Notes: generated by a model from the letters alone, not told the origin. Positions 8,788-18,368 are shown, counted from the stretch's first letter. The stretch is 64,000 nt of DNA from Dyella telluris (GCF_014297575.1 NZ_CP060412.1:3720001-3784000), one strand, 5' to 3'. Numbers and translations: made by a program.

Positions 8788-10749
8788 TCAGCTGTTGCCG
8801 GTCGCGCCGGGTTCCGATTGCCAGTACACGGCGTAACGCTCGCCGTACACCTGGTTGAGCGGTGCAACGGCGAGCCTGCCGTCGCGCGTGTGAGCTTCGA
8901 AGCGCAGATCCTGCGCCGACAAGGTATTCATCCACGGCGCCTCGCCCGCGCGCCCGGCGGTGACGCGTGGCGCGGGCCAGGGCTTGGGTTCGGGCTTGGG
9001 CGCGGCGTCGTAGCCGCAGTACTGCATGTCGTGGGTCAGGCCCTTGTCACCCAGCCGGGCGGCCAGCACCAGTGGGCCGTACAGCGTGGCCTGCAGGTTG
9101 TCGTCGCCGGGCAGCGACTCGGTGGTGAGGCGCATGGGCAGGTCCATCTCGACGCGGTCGCCGTCATGCCATTCGCGCCTGAGCGTCAGGTAGCTGCCGG
9201 GCGAAGCGAACACATCCAGCGTCTGGCCATTCAGCCGCACGCGCGCGCCGCTGCCGATCCACGCGGGGACGCGAAGATTGAGCGCGAACGTGGCGGGCGA
9301 AGCCAGGCCAAGGCGCAGGCGGGTCACGGGCTCGCGCGGAAAAGCGGTTTCCTGGCGCAGGCGCAGCTTGCGTTCGGGCCAGTCCAGTTCGGACGGAATG
9401 AACAGGTTGACGTACAGGTCGTCGTCGTCGCGGAAGTAGATGCTGTCGTTGAAACGCGCGAATTCCTCCGCGCCCGAACCGGTACAGCACCAGAACGAAT
9501 CGGTGGGCGAGTTGTAAAACTTCGCGGCGCCTGGCTGCAGCGGGTAGTAGTAAAGCTTCATGCCGTCGGCATCCTGCGTGCCGAGTCGCGCGTTGTAGAG
9601 CGTGCGTTCGTAGTAGTCGAATGCGCGCGGGTCACCGTTCCACGCGTAGACCTTGCGGGTCAGCTTCAGCAGGTTGTAGGCCACGCAGCATTCGGCGCTG
9701 TACAGGCCAAGCTGGCCCTTGAGATCGCCGGGCGGGGTGTTCCAGAACTCATCGTTGCTCGATCCGCCGGTGGCGTAAGTGCGGTTGTGCGTCACCGTTT
9801 CCCAGAAGAATTCCGCGATGCGCCGGTAGCGCGGTTCGCCGGTGAGTTCATAGCGGCGGGCCGCGCCGATCACCTTGGGCACCTGCGTGTTGCTGTGCAG
9901 GCCCTGCAGTTCGTCGCGATGCGCCGACAGCGGATCGAACAGCGACACCTGGTCAAAGCGGTGTGCCGCATCCAGGTAGCGGCCATTGCCGGTGATGGCG
10001 TAGAGCTCGTACAGCGCATCGTTCATGCCGCCGTACTCGGTCTTGAGGATGTGCGCCATCTCCACGTCGGAGAAACCGTTGAGCCAGCGCACCGACCAGT
10101 TGCCGATGCCTACGGCCACCTGCAAAGCCTGCGCATTGCCGGTGTGCTGATACATGTCGAGCATGCCGACCAGGATCTTGTGGATGGTGTAGAACGGCGC
10201 CCACACTTTCTGCCCGCTGCTCAACCGGTCGAAGAAACTCTCCGGGAAAGCGCTCAGATAGCCATTCGGACGTTGGCATGCCGCCAGTGCGGATACCAGC
10301 TGGTCGCCGCGCTGCTTCAGCTCCACATCGCCGGTGGTGGCGAAGGTGAGGGCAACGGCGGAGAGGTAGTGCCCGCCGGTGAAATGCCCGCGCAGTTCGC
10401 AATCGGGCTTTTCCCAGCCACCGAAAGGCTTGGCGGTGGATGCGATGCCGGCCTGTACGCGGAAGCTGTGCGCCAGTCGGTCCACCGGCAAGGTATGCAG
10501 GTAGCGCTGGTTGATGGCTGCCGCCCGCGAGAAATCGCTGTCGAGCAGGCGCACCTGGCCAAGGCCAAACGATTGCATGCGGCGAACGGACTGGTCCGGT
10601 ACACCGGGGCCAGCGGCAGGCGTTGCTGACGTCGACGTATCGGCGACGTCCGGCGCAAGCGCCATGGCTTTGGGCAACACCGCAAGCGACGCCAGCGTCG
10701 TGGCTGCGCGCTTGAGAAAGCGCCTGCGGTGATCGACGCGTTCAGGCAT
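8788..10749 (-). CDS. GH127/GH146-type beta-L-arabinofuranosidase, Tat-exported
   Basis: About 653 residues from ATG 10747-10749, which has GGGGAGGA just upstream; an in-frame ATG 30 bases earlier would place that ribosome site inside the gene. The N-terminus carries a twin-arginine signal (RRRFLKRAATTLASLAVLP). The alpha/alpha-barrel has WEKPDCELRGHFTGGHYLSA and MYQHTGNAQAL. The family uses a zinc-bound cysteine nucleophile: candidates here are Glu353 and Cys355 (AECC) plus Cys421-Cys422 (FWCCTGSG), with Glu334 a candidate acid/base. Characterised members remove beta-L-arabinofuranose, including from hydroxyproline-linked arabinosides of extensin, which is notable beside a hydroxyproline operon. 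GH127 versus GH146 cannot be settled by eye. Confidence 0.88.
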   Translation of the reverse strand: MPERVDHRRRFLKRAATTLASLAVLPKAMALAPDVADTSTSATPAAGPGVPDQSVRRMQSFGLGQVRLLDSDFSRAAAINQRYLHTLPVDRLAHSFRVQAGIASTAKPFGGWEKPDCELRGHFTGGHYLSAVALTFATTGDVELKQRGDQLVSALAACQRPNGYLSAFPESFFDRLSSGQKVWAPFYTIHKILVGMLDMYQHTGNAQALQVAVGIGNWSVRWLNGFSDVEMAHILKTEYGGMNDALYELYAITGNGRYLDAAHRFDQVSLFDPLSAHRDELQGLHSNTQVPKVIGAARRYELTGEPRYRRIAEFFWETVTHNRTYATGGSSNDEFWNTPPGDLKGQLGLYSAECCVAYNLLKLTRKVYAWNGDPRAFDYYERTLYNARLGTQDADGMKLYYYPLQPGAAKFYNSPTDSFWCCTGSGAEEFARFNDSIYFRDDDDLYVNLFIPSELDWPERKLRLRQETAFPREPVTRLRLGLASPATFALNLRVPAWIGSGARVRLNGQTLDVFASPGSYLTLRREWHDGDRVEMDLPMRLTTESLPGDDNLQATLYGPLVLAARLGDKGLTHDMQYCGYDAAPKPEPKPWPAPRVTAGRAGEAPWMNTLSAQDLRFEAHTRDGRLAVAPLNQVYGERYAVYWQSEPGATGNS

Positions 10750-10779
10750 GAGTCCTCCCCGACCAGTCTGAGCATCCAT

Positions 10780-10955
10780 GGAACCGGCGATGCACGTGCG
10801 ATGCGCATTTCCGATATGTATTTCATCGTGCCGTCACATCGACGGCACGTCTTGTGTCATTTGCGGATATCGGGTGCGGAATCCCGCATAATTTTCCGCC
10901 GCCATGCCAGCGTTCATGATGGCCGGCGTCACTCCCCGGCCATCACGCCGACAGG
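10780..10955. other. Intergenic with two dyads between GH127 and GH27
   Basis: Contains CGTGCCGTC-acat-cGACGGCACG (10828-10849), a possible operator or stem, and GATGGCCGG / CCGGCCATC (10920-10946), a stem just past the GH27 stop on the minus strand. Neither has a T tract, so termination is uncertain. Confidence 0.45.
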
Positions 10956-12161
10956 TCAGTGCGGTGCGTCCACGCGGACCAGCCATACATCGTGACGAGC
11001 CAGCGCGATGGTCTGCTGATCGGCCAGCGATACCGGCTTGCCGCTCCACAGGTCCTTGCCCTGCTGGGTGCCATGCAGTCCGAGCGCGGCCAGGTTCAGA
11101 CGGAACGGATGCGTGCCCGCATGTCGCTCGCTGCCCACGTTGAAGACGGCAATGGCCATGCCGCCGTGTTGCAGCGGTCGTGTCCACACTTCCACTTCGC
11201 CCTCGGCGTAGGCGCGCGTGGCTTGCTTGCCCAGGGGATCCTGGTCGATGGCGATGACCTCGCGATTGCCAAGGATGCTCTTCACTTCCGGCGACATGTG
11301 CGCCAGATCGTTGCCGGCGAGCAACGGGGCCGCGAGCATGGCCCACCAGCTGAAATGCGCGCGGTTTTCCGCAGGGGTGAGCTTACCATTGCCGACTTCG
11401 AGCATATCGGGATCGTTCCAGTGGCCCGGTCCGGCGTAGCTGGCCAGGCCTGCCTGCTGTGACGCGATGGCGTAGATGCGATCCCACTCAGGCGTGATGT
11501 CGCCCGTGGTACGCCACAGGTTGCCGCCGACTTTCGCGCCGGGCGCCCATTCCCACACCGCGTCCCAGCCGTACTGGCACAGCGAATAGACGATGGGGCG
11601 TCCGGTTGCCGCCAACGCGTCGTGCATGCGTTCGTAGGCGCCGGTCATCAGGCGCATCTGTTGCGCCGGGTCGTGCGGCGCCTTGGCCTGCATCTGGTCC
11701 TCGATGAAGCTGCACAGGTCGTACTTGAGATAGTCCACGCCCCAGTCGGCGTAGCTGCGTGCATCCTGCGCCTCGTGTCCCAGCGAACCGGTGAAGCCGG
11801 CGCAGGTCTTGGGGCCCGGAGAGGTGTAGATGCCCAGCTTCAAGCCCTTGGAATGGACATAGTCCGCCAGCGCCTTCATGTCGGGAAAGCGTGCGTTGGG
11901 ATGGATCACGCCCTTGGCGTCGCGTTCGCCCTGCCAGCCATCATCGATGTTGACGTAGACGTAGCCGGCGTCACGCATGCCGCTGCTGACCAGGGCATCG
12001 GCCGCCGCGCGCACGTCGGCGTCGGTGACTTTCTCGGCGAAGAAGTTCCAGCTGTTCCAGCCCATCGGCGGCGTTGCCGCCACGGTGTCGGCCAGCGCGC
12101 CGCTACCGACGGATGCTGCTGCCATGCCCAACGCGAACAGGATGCAACGGGACAATCGCAT
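10956..12161 (-). CDS. Alpha-galactosidase, glycoside hydrolase family 27
   Basis: A 401-residue secreted retaining glycosidase releasing terminal alpha-D-galactose (alpha-L-arabinopyranose is a known alternative in the family). A Sec signal peptide ends near residue 24 (GSGALA). The (beta/alpha)8 barrel starts TPPMGWNSWNFFAEKV, then VNIDDGWQ and GLKLGIYTSPGPKTCAGF. The nucleophile is the Asp of YLKYDLCSF (about 147). The acid/base Asp lies in HWNDPDMLEVGNG. A C-terminal beta-sandwich follows. Length is normal for bacterial GH27. GAGG lies six bases before the ATG. It sits between GH127 and the permease on the same strand. Removal of single alpha-galactoses from extensin serines would fit the neighbourhood; plant galactomannan or raffinose sugars are alternatives. 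Confidence 0.92.
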   Translation of the reverse strand: MRLSRCILFALGMAAASVGSGALADTVAATPPMGWNSWNFFAEKVTDADVRAAADALVSSGMRDAGYVYVNIDDGWQGERDAKGVIHPNARFPDMKALADYVHSKGLKLGIYTSPGPKTCAGFTGSLGHEAQDARSYADWGVDYLKYDLCSFIEDQMQAKAPHDPAQQMRLMTGAYERMHDALAATGRPIVYSLCQYGWDAVWEWAPGAKVGGNLWRTTGDITPEWDRIYAIASQQAGLASYAGPGHWNDPDMLEVGNGKLTPAENRAHFSWWAMLAAPLLAGNDLAHMSPEVKSILGNREVIAIDQDPLGKQATRAYAEGEVEVWTRPLQHGGMAIAVFNVGSERHAGTHPFRLNLAALGLHGTQQGKDLWSGKPVSLADQQTIALARHDVWLVRVDAPH

Positions 12162-12213
12162 GGTTCACCTCGTCAACGGAAAAGTGGCGCGCAGGGCGCG
12201 ATAGCCGGCGTCG

Positions 12214-13626
12214 TTATCCGGCGGTGCCAAGGGCCAGGCGGCTGTGGCGTCGGCCATAACTCATGTAGAGCACGCAGCCCAGCACCAGCCAGATGCCGAA
12301 ACGCACATAGGTGATCCACGGCAGGCCCCAGATCAGCCAGCACGAGAAGCCCACGCCGATCAGCGGTACCAGCGGCACCAGTGGCGTGCGGAAGGGACGG
12401 TGCAGTTCCGGCTGGCGCCAGCGCAGCACGGCCACCGCCGAACAGATGATGATGAAGGCGCCTAGCACGCCGATATTCACCAGCTTGGCCAACTCATCCA
12501 GCGGGAACATGCCCGCCGCGACGGCCGTCACGCCACCGAGCAGGAACGTGGATCGATGCGGCGTGCGCCAGCGCGGGTGCACGGCGGCAAACCAGCCCGG
12601 CAGCAGGCCATCGCGGCCCAGGCTGAAGCCGATGCGTGCGCCGGCGAGCAGGTTGGCGAATATGACGCTGGTGATGCCGCATACCGAGGCCAGCGAGATC
12701 ACGATCATGGCCCACGGCAGGCCGATGCGCAGGAACGCATTGGCGACAGGGGCGGCGTTGTCCAGCGTGGTGTACGGCACGATGCCGGTGAGCACCAGGC
12801 AGATGGCGATGTACAGGATCATCGCGATGCCCAGCGACAGCAGCACCGCACGCGGCAGGTCGCGCTGCGGGTTGCGCGATTCCTCGGCGGCGGTGGTGAG
12901 CATGTCGTAACCGAACACCGCGAAGAACACCACGGCGGCACCGGTCACCACGCCATGCATGCCGAACGGCATGAAGGGATGCCAGCGCTCCGGTTTCACA
13001 TAGGCCGCGCCGGCAATGACGATCAGTGCCGCACCGGCGATCTTGATGCCGACGATCAGCGTGTTGAAACGCGCACCCCATTCCATGCGGATGGCGAGCA
13101 GGGCGGTAATCAATACCGAAATGGCCACCGCCGGAAGGTTCACCACGCAACCCGGTGCGCTACCCCACGCGCCGCGCGCCCACACCGGTAGCGGAATGCC
13201 GGCGGCATCCAGCAAGGCCTGCATATAGCCCGACCAGCCTACCGCGACTACGGCGGCGATCAGCGCATATTCCAGCAGCAGGTCCCAGCCGATGATCCAG
13301 CCGGCGAACTCGCCGAGCACGGCGTAACCGTAGGTGTAGGCGCTGCCGGTGACGGGAATCAGGCCGGCGAATTCCGCGTAGCACAGGGCCGCCGCCGCGC
13401 TCGCGATGCCCGCGATGATGAAGGACAGCAGCACGGCCGGCCCTGCCTGCGTGGCCGCCACCGTGCCGGTCAGCACGAAGATGCCCACGCCGATGATGCC
13501 GCCCAGGCCGATGGCCGTCAGTTGCCACAGCCCCAGCACGCGGCGCAGTCCGCTGCCGCCTCTGGCGGCGTCGCCCTGCAAGGTCTCCACCGGCTTTCGC
13601 CGCAGCATGTCGTTGATCAGGCTCAT
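12214..13626 (-). CDS. APC-superfamily amino-acid permease
   Basis: About 470 residues, 12-13 hydrophobic helices, inner membrane. The start is ATG 13624-13626 (MSLINDMLRRK) with GGGGGAG eight bases upstream; a longer frame running into the next gene lacks support. TM1 carries the APC signature LTAIGLGGIIGVGIFVLTG, followed by AGPAVLLSFIIAGIASAAAALCYAEFA, as in cationic-amino-acid-transporter (CAT/YfnA-like) members. VFFAVFGYDMLTTAAEES is the typical TM6 region. It lies between GH27 and the DUF885 peptidase and upstream of the catabolic enzymes in function, so uptake of proline, hydroxyproline or small peptide products is an inference; the substrate cannot be read from sequence. Confidence 0.9.
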   Translation of the reverse strand: MSLINDMLRRKPVETLQGDAARGGSGLRRVLGLWQLTAIGLGGIIGVGIFVLTGTVAATQAGPAVLLSFIIAGIASAAAALCYAEFAGLIPVTGSAYTYGYAVLGEFAGWIIGWDLLLEYALIAAVVAVGWSGYMQALLDAAGIPLPVWARGAWGSAPGCVVNLPAVAISVLITALLAIRMEWGARFNTLIVGIKIAGAALIVIAGAAYVKPERWHPFMPFGMHGVVTGAAVVFFAVFGYDMLTTAAEESRNPQRDLPRAVLLSLGIAMILYIAICLVLTGIVPYTTLDNAAPVANAFLRIGLPWAMIVISLASVCGITSVIFANLLAGARIGFSLGRDGLLPGWFAAVHPRWRTPHRSTFLLGGVTAVAAGMFPLDELAKLVNIGVLGAFIIICSAVAVLRWRQPELHRPFRTPLVPLVPLIGVGFSCWLIWGLPWITYVRFGIWLVLGCVLYMSYGRRHSRLALGTAG

Positions 13627-13699
13627 CGGTTCTCCCCCGGGAAAGCATGTTCTGGTTGTCAGGGCGCCGGGCAGGGCGAACCTGTGTGAGTCGGTACGT

Positions 13700-15454
13700 T
13701 TACTTCGTGGCGTAAGGTGACTTGCCGCCGTCAGCGATGAACTTGTCGACTTCTTGCTGCAGCACCGGCAGCGGCACCGAACCCAGCGACAGTACCGTGT
13801 CATGGAAGGCACGCAGGTCAAAGCGTTCGCCCAGTGCTTTCTCCGCTCTGGCACGCGCATCCACGATGGCCAGTTCGCCGAGGTAATACGACAACGCCTG
13901 CCCCGGCCAGGCGATGTAGCGATCCACCTCGGTTTCGATTTCGTGCTCGCTGAGCGCCGTGTTGTCGCGCATGAAGGCCTGCGCCTGTTCGCGCGTCCAG
14001 CCCTTGTGGTGCAGGCCGGTGTCCACCACCAGACGGGCGGCGCGCCACATCTGGTAACTCAGGTAACCGAAGCGATCGTACGGGGTGTCGTACATGTCCA
14101 TCTCCACACCCAGTCGCTCGCAATAGAGCGCCCAGCCTTCGCCATAGGCAGAGATATAGGTGTAGCGACGGAAGTCCGGCAAGCCTTCGTGTTCGGCGGC
14201 CAGCGGCATCTGGAAGGCATGGCCCGGCGCGGATTCATGCAGGGTCAGCGCGGTGAGCGAATACAGCGGGCGCGACGGCAGGTCATAGGTGTTGACCAGG
14301 TAAACGCCCGGGCCGCCGCGGCCACCGGTGTAGAACGGCGCCAGGTCCGCCGGTACTGGCTCGATGGCGAAGCGTTGGCGCGGAAGTCTGCCGATGTAGT
14401 TGCCGACCTTGCCGTCCACGCGTTTGGCGATCCATGCAGCGTCCTTCAACAGCTCATCCGGGGTCTTGGGGTAGAACTTCGGGTCAGTGCGCAGGTAGTG
14501 CAGAAACTCGGGGAAGCTGCCCTTGAAGCCGCTGTCCTGGATGGTCTGGTCCATCTCCTTGCGGATGCGCGCCACTTCCTTCAGGCCCAGCTCGTGGATG
14601 GCGTCGGGCGTCATGTCCAGCGTGGTGAATTCGCGGATCTGTGACTGATAGAAGGCCTTGCCATCGGGCATGGCATCGGCGGCCAACGTGGTGCGCGCCT
14701 GCTTCATGTAGGTGTTGCGAATGAAATCCAGCAGGGTGGTATAGGCGGGGATCACCGACTGCGCGATGGCATCGCGTCCCTGCTGGCGCAACTGCGCCTG
14801 CACGTCAGCGGGAATGGTCGCGGGCATCTTGCGGAACGGGGTGTAGAACAGGTTGTCGTCGCCCTTGGCATTCACGACGTCGGCAATGGACAGGTCCCGA
14901 CCGGTGAGGGTCACGCGAGGCACGCTGAAACCCCGCGCCAGACCGGCACGCATGTTCACGGTCTGTTCGTTGAAGTAGCGCGGAATGTCCTTGAGCTGGG
15001 CAATGTAGTGGCGGTAGTCATCAGCCGTGCGCAAGGTGCGGCGTGCGGTGAAACCCAGGTTGGTCCAGAACGCAGTGTCGCTGTTGAACGGCATTTCCCA
15101 GGTATGGAAGTGCTGGTCGGCCAGCAGGGTCTGGATCTGGTTGCGATACACGGCGTAGTTGGCCGGATCGTCGCCATGCAGGTCCTGCGGCGAGATGGCA
15201 TCCAGCTGCTTGAGCACATCGGCCCAGTAGTGTTCGCGCATGGACTGGGTGGCGGCATCCACCTTGGGCAGGTGGTCGGCGAGCGAGGAAGCGTGGTTGT
15301 CCTCGTCATCCTCGCCCTTGAACTGCGCTTGTCGCCAGGCCCACTCCTTGGTGTAGATCGCGTGGAAGCGGGTGGTGGCATCGTCGGCCGCGTGAGATGG
15401 AAGAGCGGCGGCGAGGCTGAGCGTGCAGGCGAGGGCGAGGAGGAGTGGCTTCAT
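13700..15454 (-). CDS. DUF885 family secreted metallopeptidase-like protein
   Basis: A 584-residue protein with a clear signal peptide (MKPLLLALACTLSLAAALPSHAAD), so periplasmic or exported. The C-terminal half has TALTLHESAPGHAFQ, an HExxxGH zinc-type motif, followed by YISAYGEGWALYCERLG, which supplies a downstream Glu as in this family. This DUF885 arrangement resembles M2/M3-like peptidases; most members are uncharacterised. AGGA lies seven bases before the ATG. It is 73 bp upstream of the permease and 119 bp downstream of the M24 peptidase (with a REP in the gap). A role in trimming peptides from hydroxyproline-rich protein is inferred from context only. Confidence 0.85.
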   Translation of the reverse strand: MKPLLLALACTLSLAAALPSHAADDATTRFHAIYTKEWAWRQAQFKGEDDEDNHASSLADHLPKVDAATQSMREHYWADVLKQLDAISPQDLHGDDPANYAVYRNQIQTLLADQHFHTWEMPFNSDTAFWTNLGFTARRTLRTADDYRHYIAQLKDIPRYFNEQTVNMRAGLARGFSVPRVTLTGRDLSIADVVNAKGDDNLFYTPFRKMPATIPADVQAQLRQQGRDAIAQSVIPAYTTLLDFIRNTYMKQARTTLAADAMPDGKAFYQSQIREFTTLDMTPDAIHELGLKEVARIRKEMDQTIQDSGFKGSFPEFLHYLRTDPKFYPKTPDELLKDAAWIAKRVDGKVGNYIGRLPRQRFAIEPVPADLAPFYTGGRGGPGVYLVNTYDLPSRPLYSLTALTLHESAPGHAFQMPLAAEHEGLPDFRRYTYISAYGEGWALYCERLGVEMDMYDTPYDRFGYLSYQMWRAARLVVDTGLHHKGWTREQAQAFMRDNTALSEHEIETEVDRYIAWPGQALSYYLGELAIVDARARAEKALGERFDLRAFHDTVLSLGSVPLPVLQQEVDKFIADGGKSPYATK

Positions 15455-15478
15455 GTCGCTGTCCTAGGAGTAACCCTT

Positions 15479-15559
15479 TGTAGGAGCGCACGTGTGCGCG
15501 ACAAGCCAGCCTGGCGGTGACGCTGCCGGCTTGCGGTCGCGCCCCAGGGCGCTCCTACA
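15479..15559. repeat. REP-type palindrome between DUF885 and M24 genes
   Basis: Inverted repeat with arms TGTAGGAGCGCAC and GCGCTCCTACA, the same family as 3609-3690 but less perfect. It lies between two same-strand genes of the presumed peptide/hydroxyproline locus and could attenuate transcription or protect the upstream mRNA end. Confidence 0.75.
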
Positions 15560-15573
15560 GGGGAGGGGTGAAA

Positions 15574-16776
15574 TCATGCGAAGGGTTGGTCGATGGCGAG
15601 CGACGGTGGGGTGAACCACGCGGCACCGTTTTCGGTGACGTAGAAGTGATCCTCCAGCCGCACGCCGAAGCGGTCGGGCACCACGATCATCGGCTCGTTG
15701 CTGGCACACATGCCCGGTTGCAGTGGCGTGCGGTCGCCGCGCACGAGGTAAGGCGCCTCGTGGATGCTCATGCCGCAACCATGCCCGGTGCGATGCGGAA
15801 TGCCCGGCAACTGGTAGTCCGGCCCCAGTCCTGCCTTTTCCACCACGCGGCGCGCAGCAGCGTCCACGGTTTCACAGCTCACGCCGGGACGGATGGCCTC
15901 GAACGCGGCACGTTGCGCGGCCTGTTCCAGCTCCCAGATGCGCGCCTGTTCGGCGCTGGGGCGGCCGAATATGTAGGTGCGGGTGATATCGGAGTGATAG
16001 CCCTGCACGGTGCAGCCGGTATCGATCAGCACCAGTTCGTCGGGTTGCAGGTACTGCTCACCCGGCACGCCGTGCGGATAGGCGGTGGCCTGGCCGAACT
16101 GCACGATGCAGAAGGTCGAGCCGTTGTCCGCACCCATGGCGCGATGGGCCTCGTCGATGAAGCGGACGAGTTCGCCGCGACTGATGCCTTCGCGCATCAG
16201 TCCTGCAGCGAGACGGTGCACCTGCAGCGTCATCGCCGTGGCCTGCTTCATCAATGCCAGTTCCGCCGGCGACTTGCACATGCGGCAGCCGTCGACGATG
16301 GCACTGGCGTCGTCCAGCGACGTTCCGCCGAGCACGGCGCGCAGCCGCTCGGCCACCACGTACGGTGCGGCCGGATCGAGCGCGAGGCTGCCGGCACCGC
16401 GCTCGCGCAGCGCATCGGCCACGAGTTGCTGGGGATCTTCGTGCTCTTCCCACAGGCGCACGTCGGCGGGAATCAGCAGCACACGTTCCAGCGAGCCGGC
16501 TTCGAACGCAGGACAGATGATGATGGGCGCGCCACGCGCCGTCAGCAGCATGCCCACCAGCCGTTCGCTGGCGCCCCACGGCACGCCGGTGAAGTAGCGC
16601 AACGAGGTGCCGGCCGTGATCAGCAGTGCATCGGTGCCGTGCTCACGCAGCAGGGCGCGGGCATGGTCGAGCCGCTGCTGGTATTCGTCCGCGCCGATGG
16701 GCGCGGCGGTGTCGTGCCATGGCGCGAGCGATGCGCGCGCCTGTGCAGGGTCGAGTCCGCCGATCTGTGCTGCCAT
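15574..16776 (-). CDS. M24 family peptidase (Xaa-Pro dipeptidase-like)
   Basis: About 400 residues without a signal peptide, hence cytoplasmic. The pita-bread metal ligands are all present: Asp in VLIDTGCTVQGYHSD, Asp in DITRTYIFG, His in HRTGHGCGMSIHEAP (about 325-340), Glu in SNEPMIV and Glu in VRLEDHFYVT. The chosen ATG (16774-16776) has AAGGAGG four bases upstream and overlaps the stop of the aldehyde dehydrogenase gene as TGATG, implying translational coupling. Members cleave Xaa-Pro bonds; being welded to a hydroxyproline operon suggests an Xaa-Hyp/Xaa-Pro dipeptidase that feeds it. Other M24 branches (creatinase, ectoine hydrolase) have similar folds but do not fit the context. Confidence 0.88.
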   Translation of the reverse strand: MAAQIGGLDPAQARASLAPWHDTAAPIGADEYQQRLDHARALLREHGTDALLITAGTSLRYFTGVPWGASERLVGMLLTARGAPIIICPAFEAGSLERVLLIPADVRLWEEHEDPQQLVADALRERGAGSLALDPAAPYVVAERLRAVLGGTSLDDASAIVDGCRMCKSPAELALMKQATAMTLQVHRLAAGLMREGISRGELVRFIDEAHRAMGADNGSTFCIVQFGQATAYPHGVPGEQYLQPDELVLIDTGCTVQGYHSDITRTYIFGRPSAEQARIWELEQAAQRAAFEAIRPGVSCETVDAAARRVVEKAGLGPDYQLPGIPHRTGHGCGMSIHEAPYLVRGDRTPLQPGMCASNEPMIVVPDRFGVRLEDHFYVTENGAAWFTPPSLAIDQPFA

Positions 16777-18368
16777 CAGGCCTCCTTCGGGCCGAGATCG
16801 TCCGTGCGCCACACGCCATCCACCAGGCGAGCCACGCCGCCGGGGTTGTTGTCGCGCAATTCCGCCGGAAGTTCATGCTCCGGCACGTTGTCGTAGCAAT
16901 GCAGTGCGGTGAATCGCGTGATGGCGGCCGGCATGCCCACGGCGGTGAAGCCGGGGTGGCCGGTGCTGGGGTAAGGGCCGCCATGGTTCATGGCCGGGCT
17001 TACCGCCACGCCGGTGGGCATGCGGTTGCCGATCAGGCGGCCCACGCGCGGGCGCAATGCCTGCGCCACGGTGGTCCATGCCACATCGTCGGCACCGTCG
17101 TGCGCGCTGTAGAGCGTGCCGGTGAGGTTGCCCTCGAAAGCCCGCGCCACGTCGGCCATCTGGGACACGTCACGCACACGCACCAGCAGGCTCACGGGGC
17201 CGAAAGCCTCGGTCTGCAGGCGAGAGGGTTCGCGCAGGAACTGTTCGGCATCCACGCTGAGTAGTGTGGGTGCATAGCGGTAGCCAGGGTCGCCGGCCTT
17301 GCCACCGGCGAGCAACGCGGCACCCGCGTCGCGCAGCGTAGCCACGCCCTGTTGCAGGTGATCCAGCACGCCACGCGAGAACAATACGCCGGGTGCCGCC
17401 GCGGCGAAGTGCGCTGTGGCTTCGGCAACAAAGGCATCGCCGGCATCGCCGTGCGGCACGATCACCACGCCAGGGTTGGTGCAGAACTGGCCACTGCCCA
17501 TGGTGCACGAGGCGAAGAATTCCTGCGCCAGCGCCGTGCCGCGTTCGGCGAGAGCGCCCGGCAACAGGAACACCGGATTCACGCTCGACAGTTCCACATA
17601 GGCCGGGATACCCGCGGCATCGGCGGCGGCCTTCAGTGCCAGGCCGCCGGCGCGGCTGCCGGTGAAACCGATGGCACCCAGTCGTGCGTCGCCGGCAAGC
17701 CGCGCACCGACGGTGTAGTCGAAGTGATAGAGCATCTGCACGGTGGCTGCCGGCAGCCCCGACTGCTTGAGCGCCGCAAAGGCCGATCGCGCCAACCTTT
17801 CGCTGGTGGCCGGATGCGACGGGTGCGCCTTGGCGATTACCGGATTGCGCGCCGCGATGGCAGAAGCGAAATCGCTGCCCGCGATGGCATTGAAGGCGAA
17901 CGGGAAGTTGTTTGGCCCGAACACCAGCACCGGCTTGGACAGGGGCGCGCGGTGTGCGCGAATGCCGGCGGCGGTGTCGATCACCGGTTGGGTCCACGCA
18001 TGGCTGCGCACGGCTTTTGCAGCCAGGCGCAACTGGTTGGTGGCGCGCGGCAGCTCCACGGCGGCGAGCCGTGGATGTTTCGGCAACGCAGTTTCCATAT
18101 GCGCAAGTTCGACCAGCGCCTCCGCATCGGCTTCGATGGCGGCGGCGTAGGCTTCAAGGAAATCGGCGATGCGTTCCGCCGGCGTGGCGGCCAGTTCATC
18201 GGCCACCGCGACGGCGGCGCGCAGCGCCGCCTCCACGTCCGCTGCGCCGCAGAGCGGGTAAGCCGGCCCGATCGGTTCCCCGGTGGTGGGGTTCTCGGCG
18301 CGGAAGGCACCAATCAGTTCGAGGGGCAGGCGCCAGTCGCCGTCGACAAGCAGCGGTTGCGTATTCAT
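16776..18368 (-). CDS. Alpha-ketoglutarate semialdehyde dehydrogenase (hydroxyproline pathway type)
   Basis: A 530-residue aldehyde dehydrogenase that oxidises 2,5-dioxopentanoate to 2-oxoglutarate, the last step of hydroxyproline breakdown. Visible motifs: KPVLVFGPNNFPFAFN (cofactor approach), IGFTGSRAGGLAL, the general-base Glu259 in YVELSSVNP, and catalytic Cys296 in GQFCTNPG. Length and the SSVNP/QFCTNPG variants match the NADP-preferring KGSADH group (long, about 520-530 residues) rather than ordinary ALDHs. It starts 1 bp after the stop of the upstream deaminase gene and overlaps the M24 gene downstream. Specificity is assigned mainly from the operon. Confidence 0.92.
   Translation of the reverse strand: MNTQPLLVDGDWRLPLELIGAFRAENPTTGEPIGPAYPLCGAADVEAALRAAVAVADELAATPAERIADFLEAYAAAIEADAEALVELAHMETALPKHPRLAAVELPRATNQLRLAAKAVRSHAWTQPVIDTAAGIRAHRAPLSKPVLVFGPNNFPFAFNAIAGSDFASAIAARNPVIAKAHPSHPATSERLARSAFAALKQSGLPAATVQMLYHFDYTVGARLAGDARLGAIGFTGSRAGGLALKAAADAAGIPAYVELSSVNPVFLLPGALAERGTALAQEFFASCTMGSGQFCTNPGVVIVPHGDAGDAFVAEATAHFAAAAPGVLFSRGVLDHLQQGVATLRDAGAALLAGGKAGDPGYRYAPTLLSVDAEQFLREPSRLQTEAFGPVSLLVRVRDVSQMADVARAFEGNLTGTLYSAHDGADDVAWTTVAQALRPRVGRLIGNRMPTGVAVSPAMNHGGPYPSTGHPGFTAVGMPAAITRFTALHCYDNVPEHELPAELRDNNPGGVARLVDGVWRTDDLGPKEA

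Noticed and set aside
8623..10629. 668-codon plus-strand frame opposite GH127
   Set aside because: Antisense to a gene with clear catalytic motifs; composition typical of a GC-rich shadow frame.
12214..13860. Longer start for the amino-acid permease at 13860
   Set aside because: It overlaps the DUF885 gene by 160 bp and lacks a ribosome site; ATG 13626 has GGGGGAG and begins the expected APC N-terminus.
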